Shown: positions 16,277 through 26,923 of the stretch, piece after piece
Layout: each line of letters begins with the position of its first letter
How positions within the stretch are numbered: position 1 is the first letter of the stretch
Assembly (NCBI RefSeq): GCF_905397275.1
Contig: NZ_CAJPUY010000002.1
Span: forward strand, 62,001 to 126,000
Reading direction: 5' to 3'
Source of the DNA: Cupriavidus yeoncheonensis
GTDB taxonomy: Bacteria > Pseudomonadota > Gammaproteobacteria > Burkholderiales > Burkholderiaceae
Length of the DNA stretch: 64,000 bases
The notes under the pieces: generated by a model
Databases searched by the model: none
The model's input: only the letters and a program-made list of their open reading frames with translations
What the model was told of the DNA's origin: nothing
Program-made: the position numbers and the translations under genes

Positions 16277-18349
16277 TTACTCCTTCTTCAGCGCGTGCAG
16301 GGCGCCCAGGCTTTCCGCCATGGTCGGCAGCTGCACCGTCACCGCGCCGGCCTGCGCCTGCTTGAGCAATGTCAGCACGGTTTGCACGCGCCGCGATTTG
16401 GCATCGAAGTAACGGCCGATCATGGCCTGCGCCGCGGCCAGGTCATTGCGGAAGACCGGCTCGTTGCGCGACAGCAGCGCCAGCCGCGCATTGAGCAGGC
16501 GCAGCTTGACGTTCTCGCGCAGGAACCAGCCCTGGTCGCCCGACAGCAGCAGGGCTTCGGTGTCGTCGACCTTGCGGATGCGGATGACCTGCGCCATTTC
16601 CTCGCGCATGTAGTCCCACAGCCGGGTGAACCAGTTGCCGGTGCCGCCGCTTGCCGGCGCCGATGCCTTGGCCCCCTTGGCCGCACCACGGCTTGCTTCC
16701 TGGCGGTCCCCGGCTTCGGTACGTTCCAGCATGCGTTCGCTCGACAGCAGCGGCAGCGCATCGATCTGGTTGATGGCCTCGTCCAGCTTGATCGCCGCGC
16801 CAGTCAGATCGGTGTCGGGCACCGCCTTCATGCGGGCGATATCGCGCGCCAGTGCACGGCGCAGCAGGTTGTACTGCGGTTTGTCGGTACGGGCCAGGCG
16901 CGTGTCGGCGCTCTGCAGCGCCGCCAGCGCGACCTGCACGTTGCCGGTGAGCTGGAGTTGCTGGCCGGCGTTGGTCAGCAACTGCTGGATCTCGGCGATC
17001 TCCCAGTCGTCGCGGTTGCGCATCAGGTCCTGGTAGACCTGTTCGAGAGCGGCCTGCTTGTCGCGGGTTTCGCCGACCTGGCCGTCCAGCGAGCCGACCT
17101 TGGCTTGCAGTTCCTTGACGGTGTCCTGCGCATTGCGCGACAGCACACGGGTCTCCTGCACCAGCGCGTCGTTGCTCTGCTGGCGCCGCGCCAGCTCTTC
17201 GGTCAGGTGGTCGACCCGCTGCTGCAGCCACCAGAAGCCGCCGGCGGTCGCCAGTACCAGCACGGCCACGAGCGCCCACAATGCGGCGTTGCGGCGCGGC
17301 CCGGTGAACGACGGGGCCGGCCCGGCCGAAGCCGAAGCCGTGGCCGCGGGGGGAATCGTGGTTGAGGAGGACGTAGATTCTTGCGTCACGCGTTCGACCC
17401 TGTTTGTCATGGCAGGCGGCGGCTCCGGCCTTGGCGCCGGCGCTGCTGCGGGCGCTGCGGGCGCCGCGGCACTCGCGGGCACCGGTCCGGCATAAGCATC
17501 CGCCCACTGCTTGCATGCCGCAAGCAAGCCGGCATCGCCTGGCGCCGCGCGCACGATGCGTGTGAAGCCGAGCACCTCCGCCTGTTCGGCGATTCTCGCA
17601 TGCGGCGCGATGCACTGCACCTGTTTCAGGGTGGCCAGTTCCTGCGGCGACAGGTTCTGTCGCGCCAGCGTATCGAGGTTGCGCACGGCTTCCGAGCTGG
17701 TCAGCAGCCAGGCCTGCGGGGCCGCGCCCGCGCTCAGGCCTTCGCGCACGGCCTGCCATTGCATGGCGCCAGGCTCGGGCAAGGTGCGTTGGTAGGCCTC
17801 GACCGCCGTCACCTCGGCGCCCGCTTCCCGCAGCCGATCGCCCAGCCAGTCGCGGCCGCCGTTGCCGCGCACGATCAGCACGGCGCGCCGACGTAGCGCG
17901 GCGGGCTCCAGCTGCGCCCACAGGGCCTCGGAATCGAAACGCGGTCCTTCGGCCGCGGCGCCACCGTTCGTGTCGTTGCAGTGGCCATCGGCGCCGGCCG
18001 GCGCGATCACGCGATGATCGGGCGCGGCAATGCCACGCTCGGCGAGGGCCGCGACGCTGGCGGGACCCACCACGGCCACCGGCACGCCGGACGGCCACTG
18101 GCCCACGGCATTGCCCTGCACCGCCGCCAGCGCGTCGAACGCGTACTGGATGGCATTGGGACTGACAAAGACCACCAGCGCGAACTCGCCCAGCCGCTCC
18201 AGAGCGGCACGAAGCGGTGCGTCATCGTCGGCAGGACCGATTGCGAGCAGCGGAAAGCCCAGCACGTCCAGGCCCGCGGCCTGGAGCGCCTCGGTCAGTT
18301 GCCGGGACTGCCCGGCGGGTCGTGTGACAACGACAGTCGGGCGGGGCAT
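16277..18349 (-). CDS. hemDX: HemD-HemX fusion: uroporphyrinogen-III synthase plus membrane-anchored HemX domain
   Basis: A 690-residue fusion. Residues about 1-285 form uroporphyrinogen-III synthase (PTVVVTRPAGQSRQLTEAL at the N-terminus, then VFVSPNAIQYAF and LIVRGNGGRDWLGD), which cyclises hydroxymethylbilane. An Ala/Pro-rich linker (about 285-350) leads to one membrane helix near 355-376, a coiled-coil (QQRVDHLTEELARRQQ onward) and the HemX domain. HemX has no settled enzymatic role despite frequent annotation as a methyltransferase; no SAM-binding motif is seen. It lies between hemC (9 bp upstream) and hemY (2 bp downstream). Fused HemDX is known in beta- and gammaproteobacteria. Confidence 0.92.
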   Translation of the reverse strand: MPRPTVVVTRPAGQSRQLTEALQAAGLDVLGFPLLAIGPADDDAPLRAALERLGEFALVVFVSPNAIQYAFDALAAVQGNAVGQWPSGVPVAVVGPASVAALAERGIAAPDHRVIAPAGADGHCNDTNGGAAAEGPRFDSEALWAQLEPAALRRRAVLIVRGNGGRDWLGDRLREAGAEVTAVEAYQRTLPEPGAMQWQAVREGLSAGAAPQAWLLTSSEAVRNLDTLARQNLSPQELATLKQVQCIAPHARIAEQAEVLGFTRIVRAAPGDAGLLAACKQWADAYAGPVPASAAAPAAPAAAPAPRPEPPPAMTNRVERVTQESTSSSTTIPPAATASASAGPAPSFTGPRRNAALWALVAVLVLATAGGFWWLQQRVDHLTEELARRQQSNDALVQETRVLSRNAQDTVKELQAKVGSLDGQVGETRDKQAALEQVYQDLMRNRDDWEIAEIQQLLTNAGQQLQLTGNVQVALAALQSADTRLARTDKPQYNLLRRALARDIARMKAVPDTDLTGAAIKLDEAINQIDALPLLSSERMLERTEAGDRQEASRGAAKGAKASAPASGGTGNWFTRLWDYMREEMAQVIRIRKVDDTEALLLSGDQGWFLRENVKLRLLNARLALLSRNEPVFRNDLAAAQAMIGRYFDAKSRRVQTVLTLLKQAQAGAVTVQLPTMAESLGALHALKKE

Positions 18350-18358
18350 GGGCCGGCC

Positions 18359-19363
18359 TCAGGCGGGAGCTTGGGGATCAGGCGTCTCGGCCAGCACGGC
18401 GAGGATCTCGGCCGCACCTTGCGACAGCAGGTCGCGTGCGACGGATTCGCCGAGTGCTGCGGCCGCCGCGGCATCGGGTGCGGGACCGGCCGCTGTGGCG
18501 CGCGTCTGGCGCGTGCCGTCGGGCATGGCCACGAAGGCGTCGAGCCGCAGCTGGTCGCCGTCCCAGCGCGCATGCGCGGCCAGCGGCACCTGGCAGGATC
18601 CGCCCAGCATGCGCGACACGGCCCGTTCGGCCGTGACCGCGAGCGCCGTAGGCTGGTGGTTCAGCGGCGCCAGCCATGCGGCGATGTCCGGGCGCGTCGA
18701 CAGGATCTCGATACCGAGCGCGCCCTGCCCCGCGGCTGGCAGCGAGGCCTCCGGCGCGATCAGCGCGCGAATGCGCTCGCCCAGGCCCAGGCGCTTGAGG
18801 CCGGCCGCGGCCAGGATGATGGCCCCATATTCGCCGCGATCAAGCTTGCCCAGCCGGGTATCCAGGTTGCCGCGCAGCGGCTTGATGACCAGGTGCGGAT
18901 AGCGCGAGCGCAGCGCGGCTTCGCGGCGCAGGCTCGACGTGCCGACCACGGTGCCGGCCGGCATCTCGTCGAGCGACGCGAAGGCAGACGAGACCAGTGC
19001 ATCGCGCGGGTCTTCACGCTCCATCACCGCCGTCAGGGCGAAGCCTGCGGGCAGTTCCATCGGTACATCCTTGAGGGAATGCACCGCCAGGTCGGCCCGG
19101 CCTTCCGCCATGGCGAATTCCAGCTCTTTGACAAACAGACCCTTTCCGCCGACTTTCGACAGAGTACGGTCTAGAATCTGGTCTCCGCGCGTGGTCATGC
19201 CCAGAATGGACACATCGCACGCGGGATAGTATTGTTGCAGCGCAGCACGCACATATTCAGCCTGCCACATGGCCAGACGGCTCTCGCGGGAGGCAATGAC
19301 AAGCTTGTGTGGAAGGCTGCTGGACACGGCGGTAGAAGAAGTCGGAAAGGCGGATGCTTGCAT
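18359..19363 (-). CDS. hemC: porphobilinogen deaminase (hydroxymethylbilane synthase)
   Basis: Polymerises four porphobilinogens into hydroxymethylbilane. The 334-residue protein shows [14 protein letters not shown] near 23-36, AVHSLKD (Asp99) for catalysis, GTSSLRREA, and [12 protein letters not shown] with Cys257, the attachment site of the dipyrromethane cofactor. The first about 18 residues are extra compared with E. coli HemC. The start is 71 bp from the divergent ppc start, a shared promoter region. First gene of the hemC-hemDX-hemY operon. Confidence 0.96.
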   Translation of the reverse strand: MQASAFPTSSTAVSSSLPHKLVIASRESRLAMWQAEYVRAALQQYYPACDVSILGMTTRGDQILDRTLSKVGGKGLFVKELEFAMAEGRADLAVHSLKDVPMELPAGFALTAVMEREDPRDALVSSAFASLDEMPAGTVVGTSSLRREAALRSRYPHLVIKPLRGNLDTRLGKLDRGEYGAIILAAAGLKRLGLGERIRALIAPEASLPAAGQGALGIEILSTRPDIAAWLAPLNHQPTALAVTAERAVSRMLGGSCQVPLAAHARWDGDQLRLDAFVAMPDGTRQTRATAAGPAPDAAAAAALGESVARDLLSQGAAEILAVLAETPDPQAPA

Positions 19364-19434
19364 TCGTCAATGTTAGCACGCGACCCAATCGCCGCTCCGC
19401 ACCATCGGACAGAACTAGAGCAAGAGGAGATTGC

Positions 19435-22400
19435 ATGACGCAGCACGCTGCGCGCCCCGGCCGACGCACGGTCAATCGAGAAGTGCCCTCCCAGGCCTCA
19501 GGCCAGAGTGACGCAAACGGCGCCCCCACCCGCAAGACCGTTTCCACCGGAACCAAACGGATTTCAAAGGCCAACCTGATGGTCGTGCCCGCCAACGGTG
19601 TCATGAACACCAGCCCCGCCCGCCGCTCCGCCGCCGACAAGGACCTGCCGCTGCGCGAGGACATCCGCTTCCTGGGCCGCCTGCTGGGCGAATGCCTGCG
19701 CGAGCAGGAAGGCGACGCCACCTTCGAGGTGGTCGAGACCATCCGCCAGACCGCCGTGCGTTTCCGCCGCGAGAACGACCGTGCCGCCGGCACCGAGCTG
19801 GACCGCCTGCTCAAGCGCCTGTCGCGCGACCAGACCAACCAGGTCGTGCGCGCGTTCAGCTATTTCTCGCACCTGGCCAATATCGCCGAGGACCAGCACC
19901 ACAACCGCCGCCGCCGCATCCATGCGCTGGCCGGCTCGCCCCCGCAGGACGGCAGCCTGCAGCACGCGCTGGAGAAGATCGACGCCGCCGGCGTCACCGG
20001 CAAGCAACTGCGCAAGTTCCTGGACGAGGCGCTGATCGTGCCGGTGCTGACCGCGCACCCGACCGAAGTCCAGCGCAAGAGCATCCTGGACGCCGAGCGC
20101 GAGATCGCCCGCCTGCTGGCCGAGCGCGACCTGCCGATGACCGCGCGCGAGCGCGACCACAACACCGCGCAACTGCGCGCGAAGGTCACCACGCTGTGGC
20201 AGACCCGCATGCTGCGCGACTCGCGCCTGACGGTGGCGGACGAGATCGACAACGCGCTGTCCTACTACCGCACCACCTTCCTGCACGGCATCCCGCAACT
20301 GATGAGCGAGCTGGAAGAGGACATCGCCGCGATCTTCCCGGCCTCGCGCAAGGCCAAGGGCGGCGCGGCCGAGCCGGCGCCCCTCGCACCGTTCATGCAG
20401 ATGGGTTCGTGGATCGGCGGCGACCGCGACGGCAATCCGAACGTCACGGCCGAAACCCTGGAACACGCCGCCACCCAGCAGTCGCAGATGATCCTGGGCT
20501 GGTACCTGGATGAGGTGCATGCGCTGGGTGCCGAGCTGTCGATGTCGACACTGATGGTCGATGCCAGCCCCGAGCTGATGGCGCTGGCCGAGGCGTCCCC
20601 CGATCATTCCGCCCACCGCGCCGACGAGCCCTACCGCCGCGCGCTGATCGGCATCTACGCGCGCCTGGCCGCGACCAGCAAGGCGCTGACCGGCCACGCC
20701 GCGCCGCGCCACCCGGTGGCCGACGCCGAGCCGTACAGCAGCGCCGAAGCCTTCGCCGCCGATGTGCAGGTGGTGATCGATTCGCTGCGCGCGCACCATG
20801 GCCGCGCCCTGGCCAGCACGCGCATCGATGCGCTGGTGCGCGCCATCGCCGTGTTCGGCTTCCACCTGGCATCGGTCGACATGCGCCAGGTGTCCGACGT
20901 GCACGAAGCCGTGGTGGCCGAGCTGTTCGCCGCCGCGGGCGTGGAGAAGGACTACGCCGCGCTGCCCGAGTCGCGCAAGCTCGAACTGCTGCTTGCCGAG
21001 CTGCGCCAGCCGCGCCTGCTGACGCTGCCCTGGCACGAGTACTCGGAACAGACCCGCAACGAACTGGCCATCCTGGCGACGGCGCGCGAACTGCGCGCGC
21101 GCTACGGCAAGCGTGTGGCGCGCAACTACATCATCTCGCACACGGAAACGCTGTCCGACCTGGTCGAGGTCATGCTGCTGCAGAAGGAAGCCGGCATGCT
21201 GCAGGGCACGCTGGGCAGCAAGACCGACCCGGCCCGCATGGAGCTGATGGTCATTCCGCTGTTCGAAACCATCGAGGACTTGCAGAACGCCGCCGGCATC
21301 ATGCAGTCGCTGCTGGACCTGCCCGGCTTCGATTCGGTGATCGAGCACCACGGCGTCGAACAGGAGGTGATGCTGGGTTATTCCGACTCCAACAAGGACG
21401 GCGGCTTCCTGACCTCCACCTGGGAACTGTACAAGGCCGAGCTGGCCCTGGTGCAGCTGTTCGAGCAGCGCAAGGTCAAGCTGCGCCTGTTCCACGGCCG
21501 CGGCGGCACGGTTGGCCGCGGTGGCGGCCCGACCTACCAGGCGATCCTGTCGCAGCCGCCGGGCACGGTGAACGGGCAGATCCGCCTGACCGAGCAGGGC
21601 GAGATCATCAACAGCAAGTTCGCCAATGCCGAGATCGGCCGGCGCAACCTGGAAACGGTGATCGCTGCCACGCTGGAAGCCTCGCTGTTGCCGCAGCAGA
21701 ACGCACCGAAGGAGCTGAGCACCTTCGAGGGCATCATGCAGCAGCTGTCGGACCGCGCCTTCGGCGCCTACCGCAACCTGGTGTACGAGACCCCGGGCTT
21801 CAAGGACTACTTCTTCGCGACCACGCCGATCACCGAGATCGCCGACCTGAACCTGGGTTCGCGTCCGGCCTCGCGCAAGCTGATGGACAAGAAGAACCGC
21901 CGCATCGAAGACCTGCGCGCGATTCCGTGGGGCTTTTCGTGGGGCCAGTGCCGCCTGCTGCTGCCGGGCTGGTACGGCTTCGGCAGCGCGGTCAAGTCGC
22001 TGCTGGACACCGCGCCCGACGACAAGGCGCGCAAGGCCGCGGTGGCCACGCTGCGCAAGATGGTCAAGACCTGGCCGTTCTTCTCCACGCTGCTGTCCAA
22101 TATGGACATGGTGCTGGCCAAGACCGACCTGGCCGTGGCCTCGCGCTATGCGCAGCTCTGCGACGACGCGGCCCTGCGCAAGAACGTGTTCGCGCGCATC
22201 AGCAAGGAATGGCACCTGACCTGCGAGATGCTGGCGCTGGTCACCGGCCACCAGGAGCGGCTGTCCGACAACCCGATGCTGGCACGCTCGATCAAGAACC
22301 GCTTTGCCTACCTGGATCCGCTCAACCACTTGCAGGTGGAGCTGCTCAAGCGCTATCGCTCGGGCAAGGACGGGGACGATGTCCGCGTTCGCCGCGGCAT

Positions 22401-22449
22401 CCACCTGACCATCAACGGGGTGGCGGCGGGACTGCGCAACACGGGTTGA
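19435..22449 (+). CDS. ppc: phosphoenolpyruvate carboxylase
   Basis: Anaplerotic enzyme making oxaloacetate from PEP and bicarbonate. I chose the ATG at 19435 (1004 residues), which follows AGAGGAGA at ideal spacing; an ATG at 19354 lies inside hemC and has no such site. Family landmarks: [13 protein letters not shown] (catalytic His, near residue 205), [27 protein letters not shown], the glycine-rich [14 protein letters not shown] loop near 687-700, and a C-terminus ending RNTG (the family usually ends QNTG). The N-terminal about 65 residues are low-complexity and longer than in E. coli Ppc. Divergent from hemC. Confidence 0.97.
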   Translation: MTQHAARPGRRTVNREVPSQASGQSDANGAPTRKTVSTGTKRISKANLMVVPANGVMNTSPARRSAADKDLPLREDIRFLGRLLGECLREQEGDATFEVVETIRQTAVRFRRENDRAAGTELDRLLKRLSRDQTNQVVRAFSYFSHLANIAEDQHHNRRRRIHALAGSPPQDGSLQHALEKIDAAGVTGKQLRKFLDEALIVPVLTAHPTEVQRKSILDAEREIARLLAERDLPMTARERDHNTAQLRAKVTTLWQTRMLRDSRLTVADEIDNALSYYRTTFLHGIPQLMSELEEDIAAIFPASRKAKGGAAEPAPLAPFMQMGSWIGGDRDGNPNVTAETLEHAATQQSQMILGWYLDEVHALGAELSMSTLMVDASPELMALAEASPDHSAHRADEPYRRALIGIYARLAATSKALTGHAAPRHPVADAEPYSSAEAFAADVQVVIDSLRAHHGRALASTRIDALVRAIAVFGFHLASVDMRQVSDVHEAVVAELFAAAGVEKDYAALPESRKLELLLAELRQPRLLTLPWHEYSEQTRNELAILATARELRARYGKRVARNYIISHTETLSDLVEVMLLQKEAGMLQGTLGSKTDPARMELMVIPLFETIEDLQNAAGIMQSLLDLPGFDSVIEHHGVEQEVMLGYSDSNKDGGFLTSTWELYKAELALVQLFEQRKVKLRLFHGRGGTVGRGGGPTYQAILSQPPGTVNGQIRLTEQGEIINSKFANAEIGRRNLETVIAATLEASLLPQQNAPKELSTFEGIMQQLSDRAFGAYRNLVYETPGFKDYFFATTPITEIADLNLGSRPASRKLMDKKNRRIEDLRAIPWGFSWGQCRLLLPGWYGFGSAVKSLLDTAPDDKARKAAVATLRKMVKTWPFFSTLLSNMDMVLAKTDLAVASRYAQLCDDAALRKNVFARISKEWHLTCEMLALVTGHQERLSDNPMLARSIKNRFAYLDPLNHLQVELLKRYRSGKDGDDVRVRRGIHLTINGVAAGLRNTG

Positions 22450-22477
22450 TCGCGGCCTGAGCCATCGAGTCAGAAAG

Positions 22478-22507
22478 CGCCCGGACGGCTTGCCGTCCGG
22501 GCGTTTG
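22478..22507 (+). terminator. intrinsic terminator of ppc
   Basis: CGCCCGGACGG (22478-22488) pairs perfectly with CCGTCCGGGCG (22493-22503) around CTTG, followed by a short T-run. It lies 28 bp after the ppc stop. Confidence 0.75.
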
Positions 22508-22585
22508 TCCATCTGGCCCCGGTTGCTTGTTCCAGATGGAATAAGGTTTGCCAGTCAGGTCAGCACCACCATTCGTCCCCGATCA

Positions 22586-23212
22586 TCAGCCGACAAACGC
22601 GCCGGGCACCGGGTCTTCGCCCAGCGCATGCAGCAGCACCGCCCAGTGCATGGCCTCGTCGCCGAGGATGCTGCCCGCCGCCTTGGTCAGGTCACGGTTG
22701 TAGAAATTCGGGAGCACGCCGAGATATGCCGCAGTGGCGCCCTTCTCCAGCCCGGCGGCGAAACGCAGCACGTCCGCCTGCGTCTTGAGCTGTCCGGTCG
22801 GGAACGCATACTCCGACGGCTTCTTCGCCATCACCGGCGACCCGCCGAGCTTCGATACCGTACCGGCCAGTACCTGTGCATGGGCCTTGTGGTGACCCTG
22901 GAACTTCACCGCTGTATCGAGCACGGGCTTCTGCAGCAGCCCGCTTTCCGCCCCGACCTGGTAGGCTGCGATGGCCTGATACTCCAGCCCGAGCGCAACG
23001 TTGAGGATATTGATGTCGTCCTTCGTGCTGCCCGACTGCGTCTGCGCCCAGGCCGGCATCGACTCGCCCAGGCTCAGCACGGCCAGCGACCCGAGCGCGA
23101 ACAGGCCCGGCACCTTGAGCAAGCCGCGCCGGCGCTCGTCGGGCAAGGTGGCAATGGCAACATCCGCGGATTGAACCAGCCGGCGGTCCGGCGTCGTGGG
23201 CATGCGTTCCAT
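22586..23212 (-). CDS. exported ferritin-like domain protein
   Basis: A 208-residue protein with an N-terminal export region: RRRGLLK at 27-33, then a hydrophobic stretch and a likely cut near SMPAWA at 51-56. The twin Arg suggests Tat export, but the motif is not canonical. The mature part is a four-helix ferritin-like domain (Ferritin_2/DUF4439 type). Candidate metal ligands repeat in LEYQAIAAYQ, QGHHKAHAQVL, LEKGATAAYLG and GDEAMHWAVLLHAL. Related proteins are called desiccation-related or ferritin-like, with no proven function. The ATG at 23212 follows AGGAG. Divergent from an ECF sigma gene, which suggests stress or iron-linked regulation. Confidence 0.82.
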   Translation of the reverse strand: MERMPTTPDRRLVQSADVAIATLPDERRRGLLKVPGLFALGSLAVLSLGESMPAWAQTQSGSTKDDINILNVALGLEYQAIAAYQVGAESGLLQKPVLDTAVKFQGHHKAHAQVLAGTVSKLGGSPVMAKKPSEYAFPTGQLKTQADVLRFAAGLEKGATAAYLGVLPNFYNRDLTKAAGSILGDEAMHWAVLLHALGEDPVPGAFVG

Positions 23213-23345
23213 GGTGTTCTCCTGTGAGGGATCAAGGGGCAGCGTCCGCTGTGCGGCTTGCCTGACCCTTTTACGCACGGGCCGGACGATCGGATGCACC
23301 GGCACTGCCTATAATCGGGCAGAGCCTTCCGCCAGGAACCGCCGC

Positions 23346-23945
23346 GTGCCCCCTTCCCCCGAACCGTCCTTTGCCCCGTCGGCCGACAACGACCGGCTGG
23401 CGGCGTGGCTGCAGGCGGCGGCGCTCGGCGACCGCCACGCCTTGCGCGCGCTCTACGAGCAAACATCGGCGAAACTGTTCGGGCTTGCGCTGCGTATCAC
23501 TGGCAGACGCGACTGGGCGGAGGATGTCGTGCAGGAAAGCTTTGTCAGCATCTGGCACCACGCCGGCGACTACCGGCCGCACCTGGCCGCGCCGATGACC
23601 TGGATGACCACCATTGTTCGCAACCGCGCGCTGGACTGCCTGCGCCGCGCGGCCGCCGCGCGCCTGCCACAGACCGTGGAACTCGACGAAGAACTGGGAG
23701 AATGGCTGGCCGACGATGCCGCGGGCCCGGCCGAACTCGCGCTCGCGAGCCAGCAGGCGCGCGCGCTGAACCGCTGCCTGCAGCGCCTGGAGCAGGCGCA
23801 ACGCCAGGCCATCGAGCTCGCCTACCTTCACGACCTGAGCCACGCGGAACTGGCGCAGCGGCTGCGCATGCCTCTGGGTACCGTCAAGTCCTGGATCCGC
23901 CGCGGACTGGAACGCCTGCGCACCTGCCTGGAGGGTACGCCATGA
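23346..23945 (+). CDS. ECF-family RNA polymerase sigma factor
   Basis: A 199-residue extracytoplasmic-function sigma factor. The region-2 core is visible in ITGRRDWAEDVVQESF and MTTIVRNRALDCLRR. Region 4 is at the C-terminus, with the helix-turn-helix LSHAELAQRLRMPLGTVKSW. I chose the GTG at 23346, preceded by AGGAA; the frame stays open upstream, but that part has no family match. A TATAAT at 23310-23315 lies in the divergent spacer. The stop overlaps the anti-sigma ATG (ATGA), the usual arrangement for an ECF sigma and its inhibitor. The RskA-type partner suggests a SigK-like group. Confidence 0.92.
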   Translation: MPPSPEPSFAPSADNDRLAAWLQAAALGDRHALRALYEQTSAKLFGLALRITGRRDWAEDVVQESFVSIWHHAGDYRPHLAAPMTWMTTIVRNRALDCLRRAAAARLPQTVELDEELGEWLADDAAGPAELALASQQARALNRCLQRLEQAQRQAIELAYLHDLSHAELAQRLRMPLGTVKSWIRRGLERLRTCLEGTP

Positions 23946-24664
23946 GGCTGACCCGCCACCCGCACTTGCTTGACCGCATGGCAGCCCAGTACGCGCTGGG
24001 CGTGCTGCGCGGCGGCGCGCGGCGACGGATGGAGCAACTCGCGCGCGAGGAGCCGGCGGTGCGCGCGGCAATCGGACACTGGCAGTCGCGCTTGTCCGGC
24101 ATGGCCGAACTGCAGCCGGCCGCCGAGCCGATCGGGGCGGTGTGGTGCGGGATCGAGCAGCGGCTCGGCTGGGCGGCGGCGCCAGCGTCCGCGGCGCCGG
24201 AGCCGTCGTGGTGGCGCAAGCTGTGGTCGGCACCGGCATTCTGGCGCGGCGCCGCGGCGGCGATGGCCGTGGTTGCGGCGCTGGCCGTCGGCCTCGGCTG
24301 GCAGATGACGCAGCGGCAGCCCGGCGAGACCACGGTCATCGCAGTGCTGAACAATGCGCAATCCCGACCGGCGCTGCTGGTGTCCTGGGATGCCGGGGCG
24401 CGCCAGCTGGTGGTACGAAGGCTCGACGACCTGGCGCTGCCCGGCCAGCAGGTGCTGCAGCTGTGGGCCCTTCCCGAGGGTGGCAAACCGCGCTCGCTGG
24501 GCGTGATCGGCCGCGGGCCGACGGCGCGGCTGGCGCTGGCGCAGGTTCCCGCGGCCGTCCCGGCCCTCGCGGTCAGCGTCGAGCCGCCGGGCGGATCGCC
24601 CAACCCCGACGGGCCGAGCGGCCCGGTGGTGTTCAAGGGACCGTTGATCCACTCCCTGCTCTGA
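23942..24664 (+). CDS. anti-sigma factor, RskA/anti-sigma-K family
   Basis: A 240-residue protein translated from the ATG overlapping the sigma-factor stop. The cytoplasmic N-terminus (1-95) contains [17 protein letters not shown], as in anti-sigma domains. One membrane helix spans about 101-120. The periplasmic C-terminus has the RskA pattern ([20 protein letters not shown], then [19 protein letters not shown]). It probably holds the ECF sigma factor at the membrane until a signal releases it. No zinc-binding HxxxCxxC motif is seen, so it is not a ZAS-type inhibitor. Confidence 0.88.
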   Translation: MRLTRHPHLLDRMAAQYALGVLRGGARRRMEQLAREEPAVRAAIGHWQSRLSGMAELQPAAEPIGAVWCGIEQRLGWAAAPASAAPEPSWWRKLWSAPAFWRGAAAAMAVVAALAVGLGWQMTQRQPGETTVIAVLNNAQSRPALLVSWDAGARQLVVRRLDDLALPGQQVLQLWALPEGGKPRSLGVIGRGPTARLALAQVPAAVPALAVSVEPPGGSPNPDGPSGPVVFKGPLIHSLL

Positions 24665-24804
24665 AGCACCCGGGCCTCGGCCCCGCAACCGCCGTCGCGG
24701 CCCGCGTGGGGCGATATAATCGGCGTTTCCCCGAAATCCGCTCGCGCCCGCCCCGCATGGTCATGCACCGGCCGCACGCCGCGCGAGCCACAGCCCTGAC
24801 GTCC

Positions 24805-26217
24805 ATGACGACCTCCCAACTTGCCAAGAAAGGCGAAGCCTGGTCCGCCCGCTTCTCCGAACCGATGTCCGACCTGGTGAAGCGCTACACCGCCTCGGTG
24901 TTCTTCGACAAGCGCCTGGCCCTGTTCGACATCCAGGGTTCGCTGGCCCACGCTGCGATGCTGGCAAAGCAGGGCATCATCGCCGAGGCCGACCGCGCCG
25001 AGATCGCGCGCGGCATGGCGCAGATCCAGGGCGAGATCGAGGCCGGCAGCTTCGAGTGGAAGCTGGACCTGGAAGACGTCCACCTGAATATCGAGGCGCG
25101 CCTGACCGCGCTGGTCGGCGATGCCGGCAAGCGCCTGCACACCGGCCGCTCGCGCAACGACCAGGTCGCGACCGATATCCGCCTGTGGCTGCGCAGCGAG
25201 ATCGACAATATCGTGGCCCTGCTCGGCGCGCTGCGCGTGTCGCTGCTGGACCTGGCCGACCAGAACGCCGACACCATCCTGCCGGGCTTCACGCACCTGC
25301 AGGTGGCGCAGCCGGTGACCTTCGGCCACCACCTGCTGGCCTATGTGGAAATGTTCACGCGCGATGCCGAGCGCATGGCCGACTGCCGCAAGCGCGTCAA
25401 CCGCCTGCCGCTGGGCGCCGCCGCGCTGGCCGGCACGAGCTACCCGATCGACCGCGAATTCGTGGCGCAGCAGCTCGGCTTCGACGGCGTGTGCCGCAAC
25501 TCGCTGGACGCCGTCTCGGACCGCGACTTCGCCATCGAATTCTGCGCCGCCGCCGCGCTGGTGATGACCCACGTGTCGCGCTTCTCGGAAGAACTGGTGC
25601 TGTGGATGAGCCCGCGCGTCGGCTTCATCGACATCGCCGACCGCTTCTGCACCGGCAGCTCGATCATGCCGCAGAAGAAGAACCCCGACGTGCCGGAACT
25701 GGCGCGCGGCAAGACCGGCCGCGTCAACGGCCACCTGATCGGCCTGCTGACGCTGATGAAGGGCCAGCCGCTCGCCTACAACAAGGACAACCAGGAAGAC
25801 AAGGAGCCGCTGTTCGACACGGTCGATACCGTGGTCGACACGCTGCGCATCTTCGCCGACATGGTGCCGGGCATCACGGTCAAGCCGCAAGCCATGCGCG
25901 CCGCCGCGCTGCAGGGCTACGCCACCGCCACCGACCTGGCCGACTACCTGGTCAAGAAGGGCCTGCCGTTCCGCGACGCGCACGAGGCCGTGGCCCATGC
26001 CGTGCGCGCCTGCGACAGCCGCCAGTGCGACCTGGCCGACCTGAGCGTGGCCGAGCTGCGCGACGTGTCCGGCCTGGGCGACAAGGCCGCGCTGATCGGC
26101 GACGACGTGCACGGCGTGCTGACGCTCGAAGGCTCGGTCGCCGCGCGCAACCACATCGGCGGCACGGCGCCGGACCAGGTGCGCGCAGCCATCGCCGCCG
26201 CCCGCGCCGCACTGTAA
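24805..26217 (+). CDS. argH: argininosuccinate lyase
   Basis: Last step of arginine synthesis: argininosuccinate to arginine and fumarate. The 470-residue fumarase-superfamily protein shows [27 protein letters not shown] near residues 112-124, [15 protein letters not shown], and the signature loop [12 protein letters not shown] near 283-294. I chose the ATG at 24805, which directly precedes the conserved N-terminus. An in-frame ATG at 24757 would add 16 residues. A TATAAT lies at 24715-24720, 90 bp upstream, and is a likely -10 element. It stands alone, with its own terminator. Confidence 0.96.
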   Translation: MTTSQLAKKGEAWSARFSEPMSDLVKRYTASVFFDKRLALFDIQGSLAHAAMLAKQGIIAEADRAEIARGMAQIQGEIEAGSFEWKLDLEDVHLNIEARLTALVGDAGKRLHTGRSRNDQVATDIRLWLRSEIDNIVALLGALRVSLLDLADQNADTILPGFTHLQVAQPVTFGHHLLAYVEMFTRDAERMADCRKRVNRLPLGAAALAGTSYPIDREFVAQQLGFDGVCRNSLDAVSDRDFAIEFCAAAALVMTHVSRFSEELVLWMSPRVGFIDIADRFCTGSSIMPQKKNPDVPELARGKTGRVNGHLIGLLTLMKGQPLAYNKDNQEDKEPLFDTVDTVVDTLRIFADMVPGITVKPQAMRAAALQGYATATDLADYLVKKGLPFRDAHEAVAHAVRACDSRQCDLADLSVAELRDVSGLGDKAALIGDDVHGVLTLEGSVAARNHIGGTAPDQVRAAIAAARAAL

Positions 26218-26243
26218 GTTCCGCGTAGTTCAAGCAAGAAAAA

Positions 26244-26274
26244 GCCACGATGGCCGCGCCATCGTGGCTTTTTT
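26244..26274 (+). terminator. intrinsic terminator of argH
   Basis: GCCACGATGG (26244-26253) pairs perfectly with CCATCGTGGC (26259-26268) around CCGCG, flanked by AAAAA before and six T after. It is a strong signal and could work in both directions. Confidence 0.92.
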
Positions 26275-26380
26275 CTTGGCTGCTCCTGATTTTTGCGCAA
26301 TGTGATAGGTATTAGCCCCAAGCGCCGACGCATTTTGTTACAGATAAACTAATCGCCGCAAAAAACCGGGGAGACAACCC

Positions 26381-26923
26381 ATGAACTACTTGCTTGGTCT
26401 GTCACGACAGATCGACAGGTTGAATCAGCACACGGGCAGGCTTGCAAACATCATGATCCTGCTGTCGTGCCTGATCAGCGCGGGCAACGCCCTGCTGCGC
26501 TATGGCTTCAACTTGAGCGACAACTGGCCACTCGAACTGCAGTGGTACATGTTTGCGATCGCCGTGATGTTCGGCGCCTCGTACACCTTCCAGCGCAATG
26601 AACATGTCCGCGTCGACCTGATCTACGGCAACGTCTCCGAGCGCGCGCAGCATTGGATCGACATCTTCGGCATCGTCTTCTTCCTGCTGCCCTCGTGCAT
26701 CCTGTTCATGTGGCTGTCCTGGGACTCGCTGTTCCTGCCCTCGTGGCGCATCCTCGAGCAATCGGGCAACTCCGGCGGCCTGCCGCGTTACCCGATCAAG
26801 CTGGTGGTGCCCGTCGGCTTCGCCCTGCTCGCCCTGCAGGGCGTTTCCGAACTGATCAAGCGCTTCGCCGCCCTGAAAGGCCTGGTGCGTATCGAATCGA
26901 AATACGAGAGGCCGGTGCAATGA
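26381..26923 (+). CDS. dctQ: TRAP transporter small permease (DctQ family)
   Basis: The 180-residue small membrane subunit of a tripartite ATP-independent periplasmic transporter, with four hydrophobic segments (about 24-41, 53-70, 95-115 and 140-160). Family features include NWPLELQWYMFAIAVMFG and FQRNEHVRVDLIYG. Its stop overlaps the dctM start (ATGA), so the two are translationally coupled. The usual substrate-binding protein DctP is not encoded next to it, so the substrate cannot be inferred. Confidence 0.9.
   Translation: MNYLLGLSRQIDRLNQHTGRLANIMILLSCLISAGNALLRYGFNLSDNWPLELQWYMFAIAVMFGASYTFQRNEHVRVDLIYGNVSERAQHWIDIFGIVFFLLPSCILFMWLSWDSLFLPSWRILEQSGNSGGLPRYPIKLVVPVGFALLALQGVSELIKRFAALKGLVRIESKYERPVQ

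Noticed and set aside
19564-22512. A 982-codon open frame on the minus strand antisense to ppc
   Set aside because: Composition is typical of antisense frames in high-GC genes; ppc on the plus strand has all family motifs.
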